Positions 8,636-15,968 of a stretch of DNA of 64,000 nucleotides are shown here, in pieces. This DNA comes from Aequorivita vitellina (GTDB lineage Bacteria; Bacteroidota; Bacteroidia; Flavobacteriales; Flavobacteriaceae): positions 62,001 through 126,000 of the forward strand of contig NZ_JAIRBA010000004.1 of the NCBI RefSeq assembly GCF_022008365.1, written 5' to 3'. The notes under the pieces are model-generated. The model was given only the letters and a program-made list of their open reading frames with translations, was not told the DNA's origin and did no database searches. The position numbers were made by a program, and so were the translations under genes. How positions within the stretch are numbered: position 1 is the first letter of the stretch; the number at the start of each line of letters is the position of its first letter.

Positions 8636-9325
8636 ATGACGGCGGAAGACTACAAAGAAGGCCAGGTAATTTTAATAGATAAACCGTTGGAATGGACTTC
8701 ATTTCAGGCGGTGAATAAAATTAGATGGTTGATTAAAAAATCATTCGGAATTAAAAAAATAAAAGTCGGGCACGCGGGTACGCTCGATCCTTTGGCCACG
8801 GGACTTTTAATTATTTGCACCGGAAAATTCACCAAAAGAATAGACACATTTCAAGCACAGGAAAAGGAATACACAGGCACATTTACCTTGGGCGCTACAA
8901 CCCCCAGTTATGATTTGGAAACTGAAATAAATAATACTTTTGATATTTCAGAAATCACTTCAGAAAAAATACAAGAAGCTACAAAGCAGTTTTTAGGTGA
9001 AATACAGCAACAACCTCCCGTTTTTTCAGCTTTAAAAAAAGAAGGAAAACGACTATACGAATACGCGCGAAGTGGCGAAGAAATTGAAATACCGTTTAGA
9101 ACTATTACTATTTCAGAATTTGAAATAACTAAAATTGAACTTCCAATCGTTCATTTTAAAGTAGCTTGCAGCAAAGGCACTTACATTCGTTCTTTAGCGA
9201 ACGATTTTGGAAAAGCATTAAACAATGGAGCGCATCTCTCTGCCCTTCGAAGAACAAAGATTGGCGATTTTTCAATAGATAAAGCTATTGATATTGAAGC
9301 TTTTGAAAAATCACTACCAAGTTAA
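8636..9325 (+). CDS. truB: tRNA pseudouridine(55) synthase TruB
   Basis: The enzyme makes pseudouridine 55 in the T-loop of tRNAs. The catalytic aspartate lies in HAGTLDPLATGLLI near residue 47, and the later motifs QQPPVFSALKKEGKRLYEYAR and CSKGTYIRSLANDFG are intact. At 229 residues it is the short form without an extended PUA domain, as is common in Bacteroidota. The ATG directly follows the uppP stop codon. Confidence 0.95.
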   Translation: MTAEDYKEGQVILIDKPLEWTSFQAVNKIRWLIKKSFGIKKIKVGHAGTLDPLATGLLIICTGKFTKRIDTFQAQEKEYTGTFTLGATTPSYDLETEINNTFDISEITSEKIQEATKQFLGEIQQQPPVFSALKKEGKRLYEYARSGEEIEIPFRTITISEFEITKIELPIVHFKVACSKGTYIRSLANDFGKALNNGAHLSALRRTKIGDFSIDKAIDIEAFEKSLPS

Positions 9326-9396
9326 AAAATCACTAATACTGTCTTAATATTGAGCGGTTTTGTGGAATTTTGCACAAAATTTCGGTACTTGTAACA

Positions 9397-10119
9397 ATGA
9401 ATTTTAATTATTCATATAGAGCATTTTTAATTACGTCGCTGCTTTCAGGGAGTTTAGTGCTGTTTCTATACAGCGTGAAACTTTCTAAAGAACAGGTTGA
9501 AACCAATGAAGAAAGTTACGATGTAGTTATGGCTCCAGACGAATTGCTTCCCGAAGATTTAGCCATTGTAGAACGCACGCCCGAAGTGGTAAAAATTGAA
9601 ACCAACCGCGCTTATAATGAAGCTGAAAAGTTCATTTCTTCGGTAGAAGACGAAAATCAAGAGGTTACAGAAACCACCGAAGGCAAGCTTCAGGAAATGA
9701 ACGATGCCATAGAAAAATCACAAACCGATTCAGGCACTGGAACTACAGTAATTACAAAACCCAAAAAGGAAATCAAGAAAAGATTCTCTAATAGTGAAAG
9801 CGGCGAGCAAGGGGAAGCCGTAGTAAAAAGCAGCAACAGAAACACAACTATAAGCTACCAATTGGTAAACAGAAAAGATATCGATTTGCCCAATCCGGTT
9901 TATACGTGTTACGGTTTTGGGAAAATTGTAATTAATATTGAGGTGAATAATCTTGGAAAAGTTGTGAAAAACTCCTTTAACAAAAATGCTTCCACCACAA
10001 ATAACGAATGTTTAATTGATGCAGCTATAGAATACGCCGAGCAAGCACGTTTTAGCACGGATGCTTCGCGAAGCAATCAATTGGGCACCATTACTTTTAA
10101 CTTTCCCGGACAACAATAA
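9397..10119 (+). CDS. Membrane-anchored protein with TonB-like C-terminal domain
   Basis: The 240-residue protein has a single N-terminal membrane helix (AFLITSLLSGSLVLFLYSV, about 8-26) and an acidic, low-complexity periplasmic linker rich in Glu and Thr. Its C-terminal domain (GFGKIVINIEVNNLGKVVKNSF ... CLIDAAIEYAEQARFSTDA ... LGTITFNF) resembles TonB C-terminal folds. It may transmit energy or interact with the envelope, but no partner is next to it. I start it at the ATG at 9397; the upstream TTG at 9370 is a weaker choice because it adds nine residues before the membrane anchor. It lies 71 nt after truB. Confidence 0.6.
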   Translation: MNFNYSYRAFLITSLLSGSLVLFLYSVKLSKEQVETNEESYDVVMAPDELLPEDLAIVERTPEVVKIETNRAYNEAEKFISSVEDENQEVTETTEGKLQEMNDAIEKSQTDSGTGTTVITKPKKEIKKRFSNSESGEQGEAVVKSSNRNTTISYQLVNRKDIDLPNPVYTCYGFGKIVINIEVNNLGKVVKNSFNKNASTTNNECLIDAAIEYAEQARFSTDASRSNQLGTITFNFPGQQ

Positions 10120-10128
10120 TTAAGTGTG

Positions 10129-10149
10129 CAGTTGGCAGTTTACAGTAAG
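10129..10149. repeat. Heptamer-periodic tract (cagttgg / cagttta / cagtaag)
   Basis: Three consecutive 7-bp units begin with CAGT and diverge after it. They lie in the gap between the TonB-like gene and tag. It is the third 7-bp periodic tract in the window. Confidence 0.6.
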
Positions 10150-10200
10150 TGCAGGCCGACTACTTTTTGGGTGCGTTTCAGTAAATAAAATTTAAAAATT

Positions 10201-10770
10201 ATGAATTCAGAAAAAACACGTTGTAGTTGGTGCGGAACCGATCCGCTTTACGTAAAATACCACGATGAAGAATGGGGTGTGCCTGTAAAGGATGACGATA
10301 CGCTTTTTGAATTTTTAATTTTAGAAACTTTTCAAGCAGGGTTGAGTTGGATTACAATTCTTAGGAAGCGCGAAAACTTTAGAGAAGCCTTTGACAATTT
10401 CGACTATAAAAAAATAGCGAAATACGACCAATCAAAAATTGATTCGCTACTTCAAAATGCGGGAATTATTCGCAATAAGTTAAAGGTGAATGCTGCAGTT
10501 ACAAACGCGCAGCTCTTTCTGGAAATTCAAAAGGAATTTGGCAGTTTCAGCAACTATATCTGGGGTTTTGTAAACAACAAACCAATAAAAAATATTCGCA
10601 AAAGCCACGTAGAAATTCCAGCAACCACAGCTGTAAGCGATGCGTTGAGCAAAGACTTAAAAAAGCGTGGTTTTAAATTTGTGGGTAGCACCGTAATGTA
10701 TGCGCATATGCAAGCCACAGGAATGGTGAACGACCACATTGAAACTTGTTTTCGCTACCGCGAACTATAA
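10201..10770 (+). CDS. tag: DNA-3-methyladenine glycosylase I
   Basis: This base-excision repair glycosylase removes N3-methyladenine from DNA. The N-terminal zinc-binding and base-pocket motifs (CSWCGTDPLYVKYHDEEWG) and the catalytic-pocket region (FEFLILETFQAGLSWITIL) are intact, as is the C-terminal block GSTVMYAHMQATGMVNDH with zinc ligands. The length, 189 residues, is standard. It converges with the next gene with no spacer: the stop codons occupy adjacent triplets. Confidence 0.96.
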   Translation: MNSEKTRCSWCGTDPLYVKYHDEEWGVPVKDDDTLFEFLILETFQAGLSWITILRKRENFREAFDNFDYKKIAKYDQSKIDSLLQNAGIIRNKLKVNAAVTNAQLFLEIQKEFGSFSNYIWGFVNNKPIKNIRKSHVEIPATTAVSDALSKDLKKRGFKFVGSTVMYAHMQATGMVNDHIETCFRYREL

Positions 10771-11118
10771 TTATTTCAGTACAACCGCTTTTGCAGATTT
10801 TTCTGATGTTTTAAATGCAACGGCTTTTAAAGACTGGCTGTATTGGTACGCAAGTTGAGGATCTGTACTTGTCTGTTCCGAATAAAATTTTTGAAACCAA
10901 GAAACTGCTTTGTCGTATTCACCTTTAAAATAGTAAGCAGTAGCTAATCTTTCATAAATAAAGGGCGTCCCGTAGCCATCGCGGACCACTTGTTCATAAA
11001 CAAGCACCACATCTATATGTTTATTGCCGTCTGTTTTATACAAATTAGATTGCGAAAAAGAAAAGGTGGAAATACTAGCAAAGAAAAGAAGAGCAAGCAG
11101 GTTTTTCTTTATAATCAT
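10771..11118 (-). CDS. Short exported TPR-type protein, possibly a truncated OmpA/PorE-like gene
   Basis: The 115-residue protein has a signal peptide (about 1-22, ending SFSQ) followed by one or two TPR-like repeats (YERLATAYYFKGEYDKAVSWFQKFY, then DPQLAYQYSQSLKAVAF). The sequence style matches the N-terminal TPR region of flavobacterial OmpA-family proteins, which normally continue for about 500 more residues with a beta-propeller and an OmpA domain. Here the frame ends shortly after the repeats, at the tag gene. It could be a real small protein or the 5' remnant of a longer gene; I lean to a remnant. The homology is from memory of the family. Confidence 0.5.
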   Translation of the reverse strand: MIIKKNLLALLFFASISTFSFSQSNLYKTDGNKHIDVVLVYEQVVRDGYGTPFIYERLATAYYFKGEYDKAVSWFQKFYSEQTSTDPQLAYQYSQSLKAVAFKTSEKSAKAVVLK

Positions 11119-11297
11119 TGGGGATATTTAGATTTTACGAAAAATTTAGTGAATACGGATATTCTTGTGATTTGTTGCACAAAAAAACCACTAAAAAACG
11201 AATATATTGTCTTTACTTTAAAATTTAACAAAATTTTTAGTTGTTGCGAAGGAAGCTATTAAATTTTAAGTTTTAGTCTTCAAATTTTCGATACCAT

Positions 11298-13046
11298 TTA
11301 TAGCTTTATCACCTTTTTATGAATTTTTCCGAAGTCGCCTTCAAATGTAATTAAAAGTGTTCCTTGCCAGTTTTTGTTGAGATCTAAGGTTATTTTTCCA
11401 TGGCCGTTTTCAACATTTGCTTCGTATAATTTTTGTCCCAAAAGGTTGTGAATTTTCACGGTTACTAGGCCTTGAATTGCATTCATATTAAAAGAAACCT
11501 TTCCAGTAGTTGGGTTTGGATATGCCGCTGAAATATGGTTCTGTGCCCACTCGTTTGAAGAAAGCAATTGTGCTTCCATGGTCCAAAATCCCTCGGGAGC
11601 TACAATGGGTCGGTTCATTTCTTTTCCAGAAATAGCTTTTGCCCAAATGTAATATTCAATATTTACAGGATAGCCGGGAATAGTAAAATCTGCTGTCCAG
11701 TTATCGCCATTTGAGGGAGCCATTTCAATTTCATTGTATGAATTAGCGCCTTCTTCCCTCCAAAAAACCTTTGCTTGCGCCACTCCAGAAATATGTTTTA
11801 TCATAGCTTCAATAGTAATGGTAGTACCTGAACTAGCATTATCTATTGGTTGGTGTACAATCCAAAGTGGTTCTGCAACGCCTATGGTGTGTGTAATACA
11901 GTGAATGGCACCCAAAGAATTAATTAAATTCTCACCAGGATTATCCACGTCTATGCCCACAATAGTATAGCCGGGCAGCATTTCTTGATACTGCGCTAAT
12001 GCCGTGGCATCTACTTCGGGACGATAGGTGGGGACCATAATAGTTTTATTCACAAAAACCGCATTGCTATACGTGTTGTAAGGGCCGCCAGTATTAGGAT
12101 AATTACCGCTTGCGCTTGGCGGAGCATCAATCCATTCAATATTGTAAGGCGTTCCAAAAGGCGATTCAAAATTGTCTAAAACATATTGAATATTAGCTTC
12201 AATCTGCGGGCCATCGGCAACTCCGGGTGGATACTTACTAACCAAAATGGTTTCTTCATCCAGCAATTTCATATGCATATCAATATGGTGGATTTGGTCG
12301 TACGGCAGGGTATTCATTTTTACAAAACGGTTAATGCCCATATAATCCTGCATAATTCCGTCTATTTGAGCTTCCGTTTTAACGCTTACTCCGTAAGGAT
12401 TTCCGGGAGCATTTTCATTCAAGATTAATTTTGAAGCAAAGGCATTGCCCAAACCGTCACTCATATAATTACCACCAGTATTTACCAAATCGTTAGTGCC
12501 AGAATTGGTTGTATACAGCGGAATACCAGCTTGTGCGGCGTGTGCAATTGGCATCACGTCGTCATTTGGGCGGGGACGATTGTAAATCCAATCGGTTAAT
12601 GCAAGTTCGCCCACATCGTTGGAATATATAGTATTTCCTGCATAATCGCGAATCCATATACTATCCCAATCCACATCTAAAAAGGATACATTGGTAAGAT
12701 CTACGCCATTGGCAGTTAAATAATTTGCTACGGAAGTTTCGTTTTGGGTGGTTATCATCACTTTGCATTCCTGCACTCCAGCTGCCACTATTTGCCGGAG
12801 AATGTTTGGATACGAAGGATTCCAAGTAACTAAAAGATATTCTACTTCCTCCCACTCGGCTGCGGCGCGAACCGAGCCAGTTGGCGGAGGCGAAAATCGG
12901 GGGCTTGTAAACTGAAATTCCGAAACTAAGCCCTTCTCTGTTTCGGTTAAATTGTGCGGTAAGTTTGGTTTTTCTTGCGATATAGCAAAAGCAGTCTGCA
13001 ATGCCATCAACAATACCAAAAGGTATTTTGTGTAGTAATTTTTCAT
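11298..13046 (-). CDS. Secreted agmatine deiminase / peptidyl-arginine deiminase family enzyme with T9SS sorting domain
   Basis: The 582-residue protein has a signal peptide (about 1-23). A PAD_porph/agmatine deiminase catalytic domain follows (about 55-400), with WIRDYAGNTIY, the GGNYMSDG loop, HIDMHMKLLDEE and the C-terminal catalytic cysteine in GAIHCITHTIG. Next is an immunoglobulin-like segment, and then a T9SS type A sorting domain (AAYPNPTTGKVSFNM ... VTVKIHNLLGQKLYE ... HKKVIKL). The family hydrolyses guanidino groups of agmatine or peptidyl arginine, giving citrulline-type products. The T9SS tail implies export across the outer membrane, so the substrate is extracellular. Free agmatine and protein arginine are both possible. 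Confidence 0.88.
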   Translation of the reverse strand: MKNYYTKYLLVLLMALQTAFAISQEKPNLPHNLTETEKGLVSEFQFTSPRFSPPPTGSVRAAAEWEEVEYLLVTWNPSYPNILRQIVAAGVQECKVMITTQNETSVANYLTANGVDLTNVSFLDVDWDSIWIRDYAGNTIYSNDVGELALTDWIYNRPRPNDDVMPIAHAAQAGIPLYTTNSGTNDLVNTGGNYMSDGLGNAFASKLILNENAPGNPYGVSVKTEAQIDGIMQDYMGINRFVKMNTLPYDQIHHIDMHMKLLDEETILVSKYPPGVADGPQIEANIQYVLDNFESPFGTPYNIEWIDAPPSASGNYPNTGGPYNTYSNAVFVNKTIMVPTYRPEVDATALAQYQEMLPGYTIVGIDVDNPGENLINSLGAIHCITHTIGVAEPLWIVHQPIDNASSGTTITIEAMIKHISGVAQAKVFWREEGANSYNEIEMAPSNGDNWTADFTIPGYPVNIEYYIWAKAISGKEMNRPIVAPEGFWTMEAQLLSSNEWAQNHISAAYPNPTTGKVSFNMNAIQGLVTVKIHNLLGQKLYEANVENGHGKITLDLNKNWQGTLLITFEGDFGKIHKKVIKL

Positions 13047-13119
13047 CTGAATTGCGAATTGTGGACTACGAAGATAGGTTTTTAGACGGTTTATTTTCAG
13101 TCACTAACCTCAAAATTTT

Positions 13120-13377
13120 TTATTCGTAATAAAATCTACATTTTGCAATCAATATTTCTCCTTCGTTATATTGATAAATTAATCTATGCTCACTGTCTAT
13201 TCGTCTTGACCAAAATCCTGAATATTTATGTTTCAGAGGCTCTGGTTTGCCAATTCCTTCAAAAGGATTTCGGGTTATATCTCTTAGAAGTTCATTTATT
13301 TTCTTCAACTTCTTTTTATCTGTTTTTTGCCAATACAGATAATCTTCCCAAGACTCGTCAACAAATACATATTTCAT
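13120..13377 (-). CDS. yoeB: Type II toxin YoeB (RelE-fold mRNA interferase)
   Basis: The 85-residue protein aligns from end to end with the remembered E. coli YoeB pattern: ESWEDYLYWQKTDKKKLKKINELL, NPFEGIGKPEPLKHKYSGFWSRRID and EHRLIYQY, ending in CRFYYE. The catalytic residues of the family (Glu in NPFEG, Arg in SRRID/EHR, His in EHR, C-terminal Tyr) are present, so it looks active. YoeB cleaves mRNA in the ribosomal A site. The ATG lies one nucleotide after the antitoxin stop codon, as in a coupled toxin-antitoxin operon. Confidence 0.95.
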   Translation of the reverse strand: MKYVFVDESWEDYLYWQKTDKKKLKKINELLRDITRNPFEGIGKPEPLKHKYSGFWSRRIDSEHRLIYQYNEGEILIAKCRFYYE

Positions 13378-13378
13378 T

Positions 13379-13633
13379 TTAGCCTTCTATTAAGTCTTTT
13401 TCGAAGGCAGCGTAATGCTTTAATTTTTTTATGGCTGAATCTAATCTCAATTCATTTTTTCGAGAAGATAATTCGTGATTTGTAGCCATTAAAGAATTGT
13501 ATTCTTCTAATGACATAACTACAATTCCGGAGTCTTTACCACGATTTATAATTAATGTCTCAAAGTTTTTTACCACTCTATCCAAATAAGTTTTCATGTC
13601 CTTTCTGAAATCTGAAACTGTTGTAATTAACAT
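13379..13633 (-). CDS. yefM: Antitoxin YefM (Phd/YefM family)
   Basis: The 84-residue protein starts MLITTVSDFRKDMKTYLDRV, the typical Phd/YefM N-terminal DNA-binding domain. It has the conserved VVMSLEEYNSL segment and a charged C-terminal toxin-neutralising tail (ELRLDSAIKKLKHYAAFEKDLIEG). I use the ATG at 13633; the longer frame to 13669 would cover the promoter and operator repeats. YefM neutralises YoeB and represses its own operon. Confidence 0.92.
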   Translation of the reverse strand: MLITTVSDFRKDMKTYLDRVVKNFETLIINRGKDSGIVVMSLEEYNSLMATNHELSSRKNELRLDSAIKKLKHYAAFEKDLIEG

Positions 13634-13650
13634 AATGATGTGTTTTATAA

Positions 13651-13672
13651 CGTACAAATATACGTACAAATA
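13651..13672 (-). promoter_or_regulatory. Probable YefM operator: tandem cgtacaaata repeats
   Basis: The 10-mer cgtacaaata occurs at 13651-13660 and again at 13663-13672, so the copies are 12 bp apart. Read on the minus strand each contains TTTGTACG, close to the TGTACA core bound by E. coli YefM. The first copy covers the -7 box, so binding would block the promoter directly. Confidence 0.65.
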
Positions 13673-13685
13673 ATTAGCTATTCAA
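13655..13685 (-). promoter_or_regulatory. yefM-yoeB promoter
   Basis: On the minus strand a -33 TTG (plus-strand 13683-13685), a 20-nt spacer and the -7 box TATATTTG (13655-13662) fit the Bacteroidota sigma-A consensus. The start codon of yefM is 21 nt downstream of the box. Confidence 0.7.
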
Positions 13686-13749
13686 ATATTTCAGATTTGG
13701 AATATTATTGAAATTACACCCATATTGAAATGGTAGAACAATGAAAAAC

Positions 13750-14391
13750 CTACTCGTGGAGCATCTCTAAAAACACCCACCTTTCGATCTCCTCCGCCCC
13801 CAAACTCTCCAAATGCTCATTGTAAATCTGGCAGTCAATAAATTTATAATTCTGACTTTTTACGTATTCTGAAAGATGATAAAAAGCCACTTTTGAGGCA
13901 TCGCTCACCAAGCTGAACATACTTTCGCCGCAAAACACTTTTTTCTGCGGAAGGTCAATTCCGTATAAACCGCCAACCAATTTATCCTGCTCCCAAACTT
14001 CAATGGAAAAGGCGTGTCCGGCTTTGTGAAGCGCAATATAAGCTTGTTGCATTTCTTCGGTAATCCACGTTCCAGCTTGTCCTTTCCGCGGAACAGTGGC
14101 ACAATATTTTATGACTTCGGTAAAATTTTTATTGAAAGTAATTTTAAATTTTTTGCTATTTAAAGTTTTCCGAAGACTTTTAGAAACCTTAAATTTTTCG
14201 GGAAATAAAACCATTCGCGGGTCGGGGCTCCACCACAGAATGGGCAGTCCAACTTCGTACCAAGGAAAAATGCCCGAATTGTAGGCCAGCACCAAGCGCT
14301 GCACCGAAAGATCGCCACCAAGGGCAAGCAAGCCATCGCGCGTAGTTTCAGCAGTATTAGGAAACCAAAGCTGTTCAGTTAAATAATGCAT
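13750..14391 (-). CDS. aat: Leucyl/phenylalanyl-tRNA-protein transferase
   Basis: The enzyme adds Leu or Phe to proteins with N-terminal Arg or Lys, making them substrates for ClpS/ClpAP in the N-end rule pathway. Motifs WFP, GLLALGGDLSVQRLVLAYNSGIFPWYE and WWSPDPRMVLFPEKFKVSKSLRK are the family N-terminal hallmark. GQAGTWITEEMQQAYIALHKAGHAFSIEVW and GLYGIDLPQKKVFCGESMFSLVSDASKVAF form the catalytic core. The length, 213 residues, is normal and no residue loss is seen. Confidence 0.95.
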   Translation of the reverse strand: MHYLTEQLWFPNTAETTRDGLLALGGDLSVQRLVLAYNSGIFPWYEVGLPILWWSPDPRMVLFPEKFKVSKSLRKTLNSKKFKITFNKNFTEVIKYCATVPRKGQAGTWITEEMQQAYIALHKAGHAFSIEVWEQDKLVGGLYGIDLPQKKVFCGESMFSLVSDASKVAFYHLSEYVKSQNYKFIDCQIYNEHLESLGAEEIERWVFLEMLHE

Positions 14392-14420
14392 TGTTCAAAA
14401 TTGGTGAAATTTTTCACATA

Positions 14421-14457
14421 AAAAAACCCCAAAGAAATTAATTCTTTGAGGTTTTTT
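14421..14457 (-). terminator. Intrinsic terminator after the DUF3127 gene
   Basis: The stem pairs AAAACCCCAAAGAA with TTCTTTGAGGTTTT around a TTAA loop, with T tracts on both sides. It follows the stop of the minus-strand DUF3127 gene at 14487 and precedes the aat start. Confidence 0.8.
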
Positions 14458-14486
14458 CAGCACTATGGGAAAGTACCAGCCCTTAA

Positions 14487-14864
14487 TTAAAAGGGAAGAT
14501 CGTCGTGCTCTTCTTCGTTAAAGTCGTTTGCAGACTCAAAGGCTTCTGCTGGTGGCATTGGCGGCATATCGGCACTTGAAGGTGCAGCAGATAAGTTTTC
14601 AACACGCCATCCTTGAATGCTGTTAAAGTATTTGGTTTCGCCCTGTGGATTCACCCACTCGCGACCGCGAATATTAATACTAACTTTTATTTCTTGTCCT
14701 ACTTTAAATGGGTTTAATAAATCGGTTTTATCCTGCACAAACTCAATTAAAATATGTTGTGGATATTGCTCTTCGGTAGTAATTACCAGCTCTCGTTTTC
14801 TAAAACCATTGTTTCCGTAGGTTTTAGTTTCATCTATCATTTTAATTTTTCCTTGTAATTCCAT
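14487..14864 (-). CDS. DUF3127 domain protein (OB-fold-like)
   Basis: The 125-residue protein begins MELQGKIKMIDETKTYGNNGFRKRELVITTEEQYPQHI, the DUF3127 signature of Bacteroidota. The core (KVGQEIKVSINIRGREWVNPQGETKYFNSIQGWRVE) reads like an OB-fold, and the acidic C-terminal tail ends EEEHDDLPF. That tail resembles single-stranded DNA-binding proteins, whose acidic tips recruit partners. The function is unproven; ssDNA or RNA binding is an inference from the fold style and tail. It is a single-gene unit with its own terminator. Confidence 0.75.
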   Translation of the reverse strand: MELQGKIKMIDETKTYGNNGFRKRELVITTEEQYPQHILIEFVQDKTDLLNPFKVGQEIKVSINIRGREWVNPQGETKYFNSIQGWRVENLSAAPSSADMPPMPPAEAFESANDFNEEEHDDLPF

Positions 14865-14976
14865 CGTTTTTATTATTTATTGTAATTTTTAATCTATTTA
14901 ATTTTGAAATATTGCGTTTTGTTGCGCTTTAATGTTTCGATGCATTAAATTTCACTGCGCACGATGTATCGCGAGC

Positions 14977-15849
14977 CTACTTGCCTAACAATACTTTCCA
15001 AGCTTGATCAACTTTTCCTTCGCGCAGATATTGCTGTGCTTTTTTATGAATTGATTCGCTGTTATTTTCTGAAATTAGCATTTTTAATTCTTCCGAAGCA
15101 TGTATAAAGGTATTAATTTCTTCCGAATTTGGGAAATTTTCTACGTTGCCCAATATCCCTAAATCATTCCCTGTGAGCACTTTACTTTTCCGAATTTCTT
15201 CCGGAAGGCTATCAACGCCTATACCAAGGGTTGTAAGGGGTTTTTGTACTTCAAAAAGACCAGCTTTAGCGCGGCTATACCAATTGCCACCAAGTCTGGA
15301 AACCGTATCAATTTTAAAGGGATCGATGCTTCCATTTTCATCTAAGATATCTTCTTTTATATGAAGTTTCACTACTTCGCAAATAACCAAATTCCCAGCA
15401 CCGCCTTCTTTTCCAAGGGAAATTACTTCGTTAACTTTACATTCCAATTGTACGGGAGCTTCGGCCACGCGAGGCGGCTTTACCATTTCGGAAGCCAATT
15501 CGGCAAAACCGGCTTTTGTAAATTCGTTTACACCTTTAGCATATTCGGTAGAAGACAACGATACTTGGTGCACCATTGCATAACTTACAATGTTTATAAC
15601 TACTTCGGGCACTTCTAAAACATTTTCGTAAGTGTGTTTTGTGGTGTTATCGCGCCCACGTCTTGCCGGCGAAAACACCAAAATTGGCGGTTTGGCACTA
15701 AAAACATTAAAAAAGCTGAATGGCGAAAGGTTTACTTTTCCTTCTTTATCTACGGTACTTGCAAAGCAAATAGGCCTAGGCGAAACTGCGCCCAAGATAT
15801 AGCCGTGCAATTTTGCCGTAGATAATTGGTTTGGTTCTATAGATATCAT
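14977..15849 (-). CDS. Flavin reductase-like domain protein
   Basis: The 290-residue protein has the FMN-binding split-barrel flavin reductase domain (GAVSPRPICFASTVDKEGKVNLSPFSFFNVFSAKPP, about 18-53; NTTKHTYENVLEVPEVVINIVS). A C-terminal extension of about 90 residues is helical and charged. Members bind FMN and reduce flavin or act on small molecules. I start at the ATG at 15849. A candidate -7 box TACATTTG (15855-15862) ends five nucleotides before this ATG, which would make the transcript leaderless or nearly so. Confidence 0.8.
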   Translation of the reverse strand: MISIEPNQLSTAKLHGYILGAVSPRPICFASTVDKEGKVNLSPFSFFNVFSAKPPILVFSPARRGRDNTTKHTYENVLEVPEVVINIVSYAMVHQVSLSSTEYAKGVNEFTKAGFAELASEMVKPPRVAEAPVQLECKVNEVISLGKEGGAGNLVICEVVKLHIKEDILDENGSIDPFKIDTVSRLGGNWYSRAKAGLFEVQKPLTTLGIGVDSLPEEIRKSKVLTGNDLGILGNVENFPNSEEINTFIHASEELKMLISENNSESIHKKAQQYLREGKVDQAWKVLLGK

Positions 15850-15968
15850 TGCGGCAAATGTACCCAAAGATTATAGCTTGTAAAAACTTGATTGCACAAT
15901 AATATTAACATATTTGCTTTATATTTAAACGCGCCTATTGGTAGGCAGTCCAGAAAAATTTATTCCTT

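Noticed and set aside
9370-9397. TTG start for the TonB-like gene
   Set aside because: The downstream ATG at 9397 gives a normal membrane-anchor N-terminus; the extra residues have no family support.
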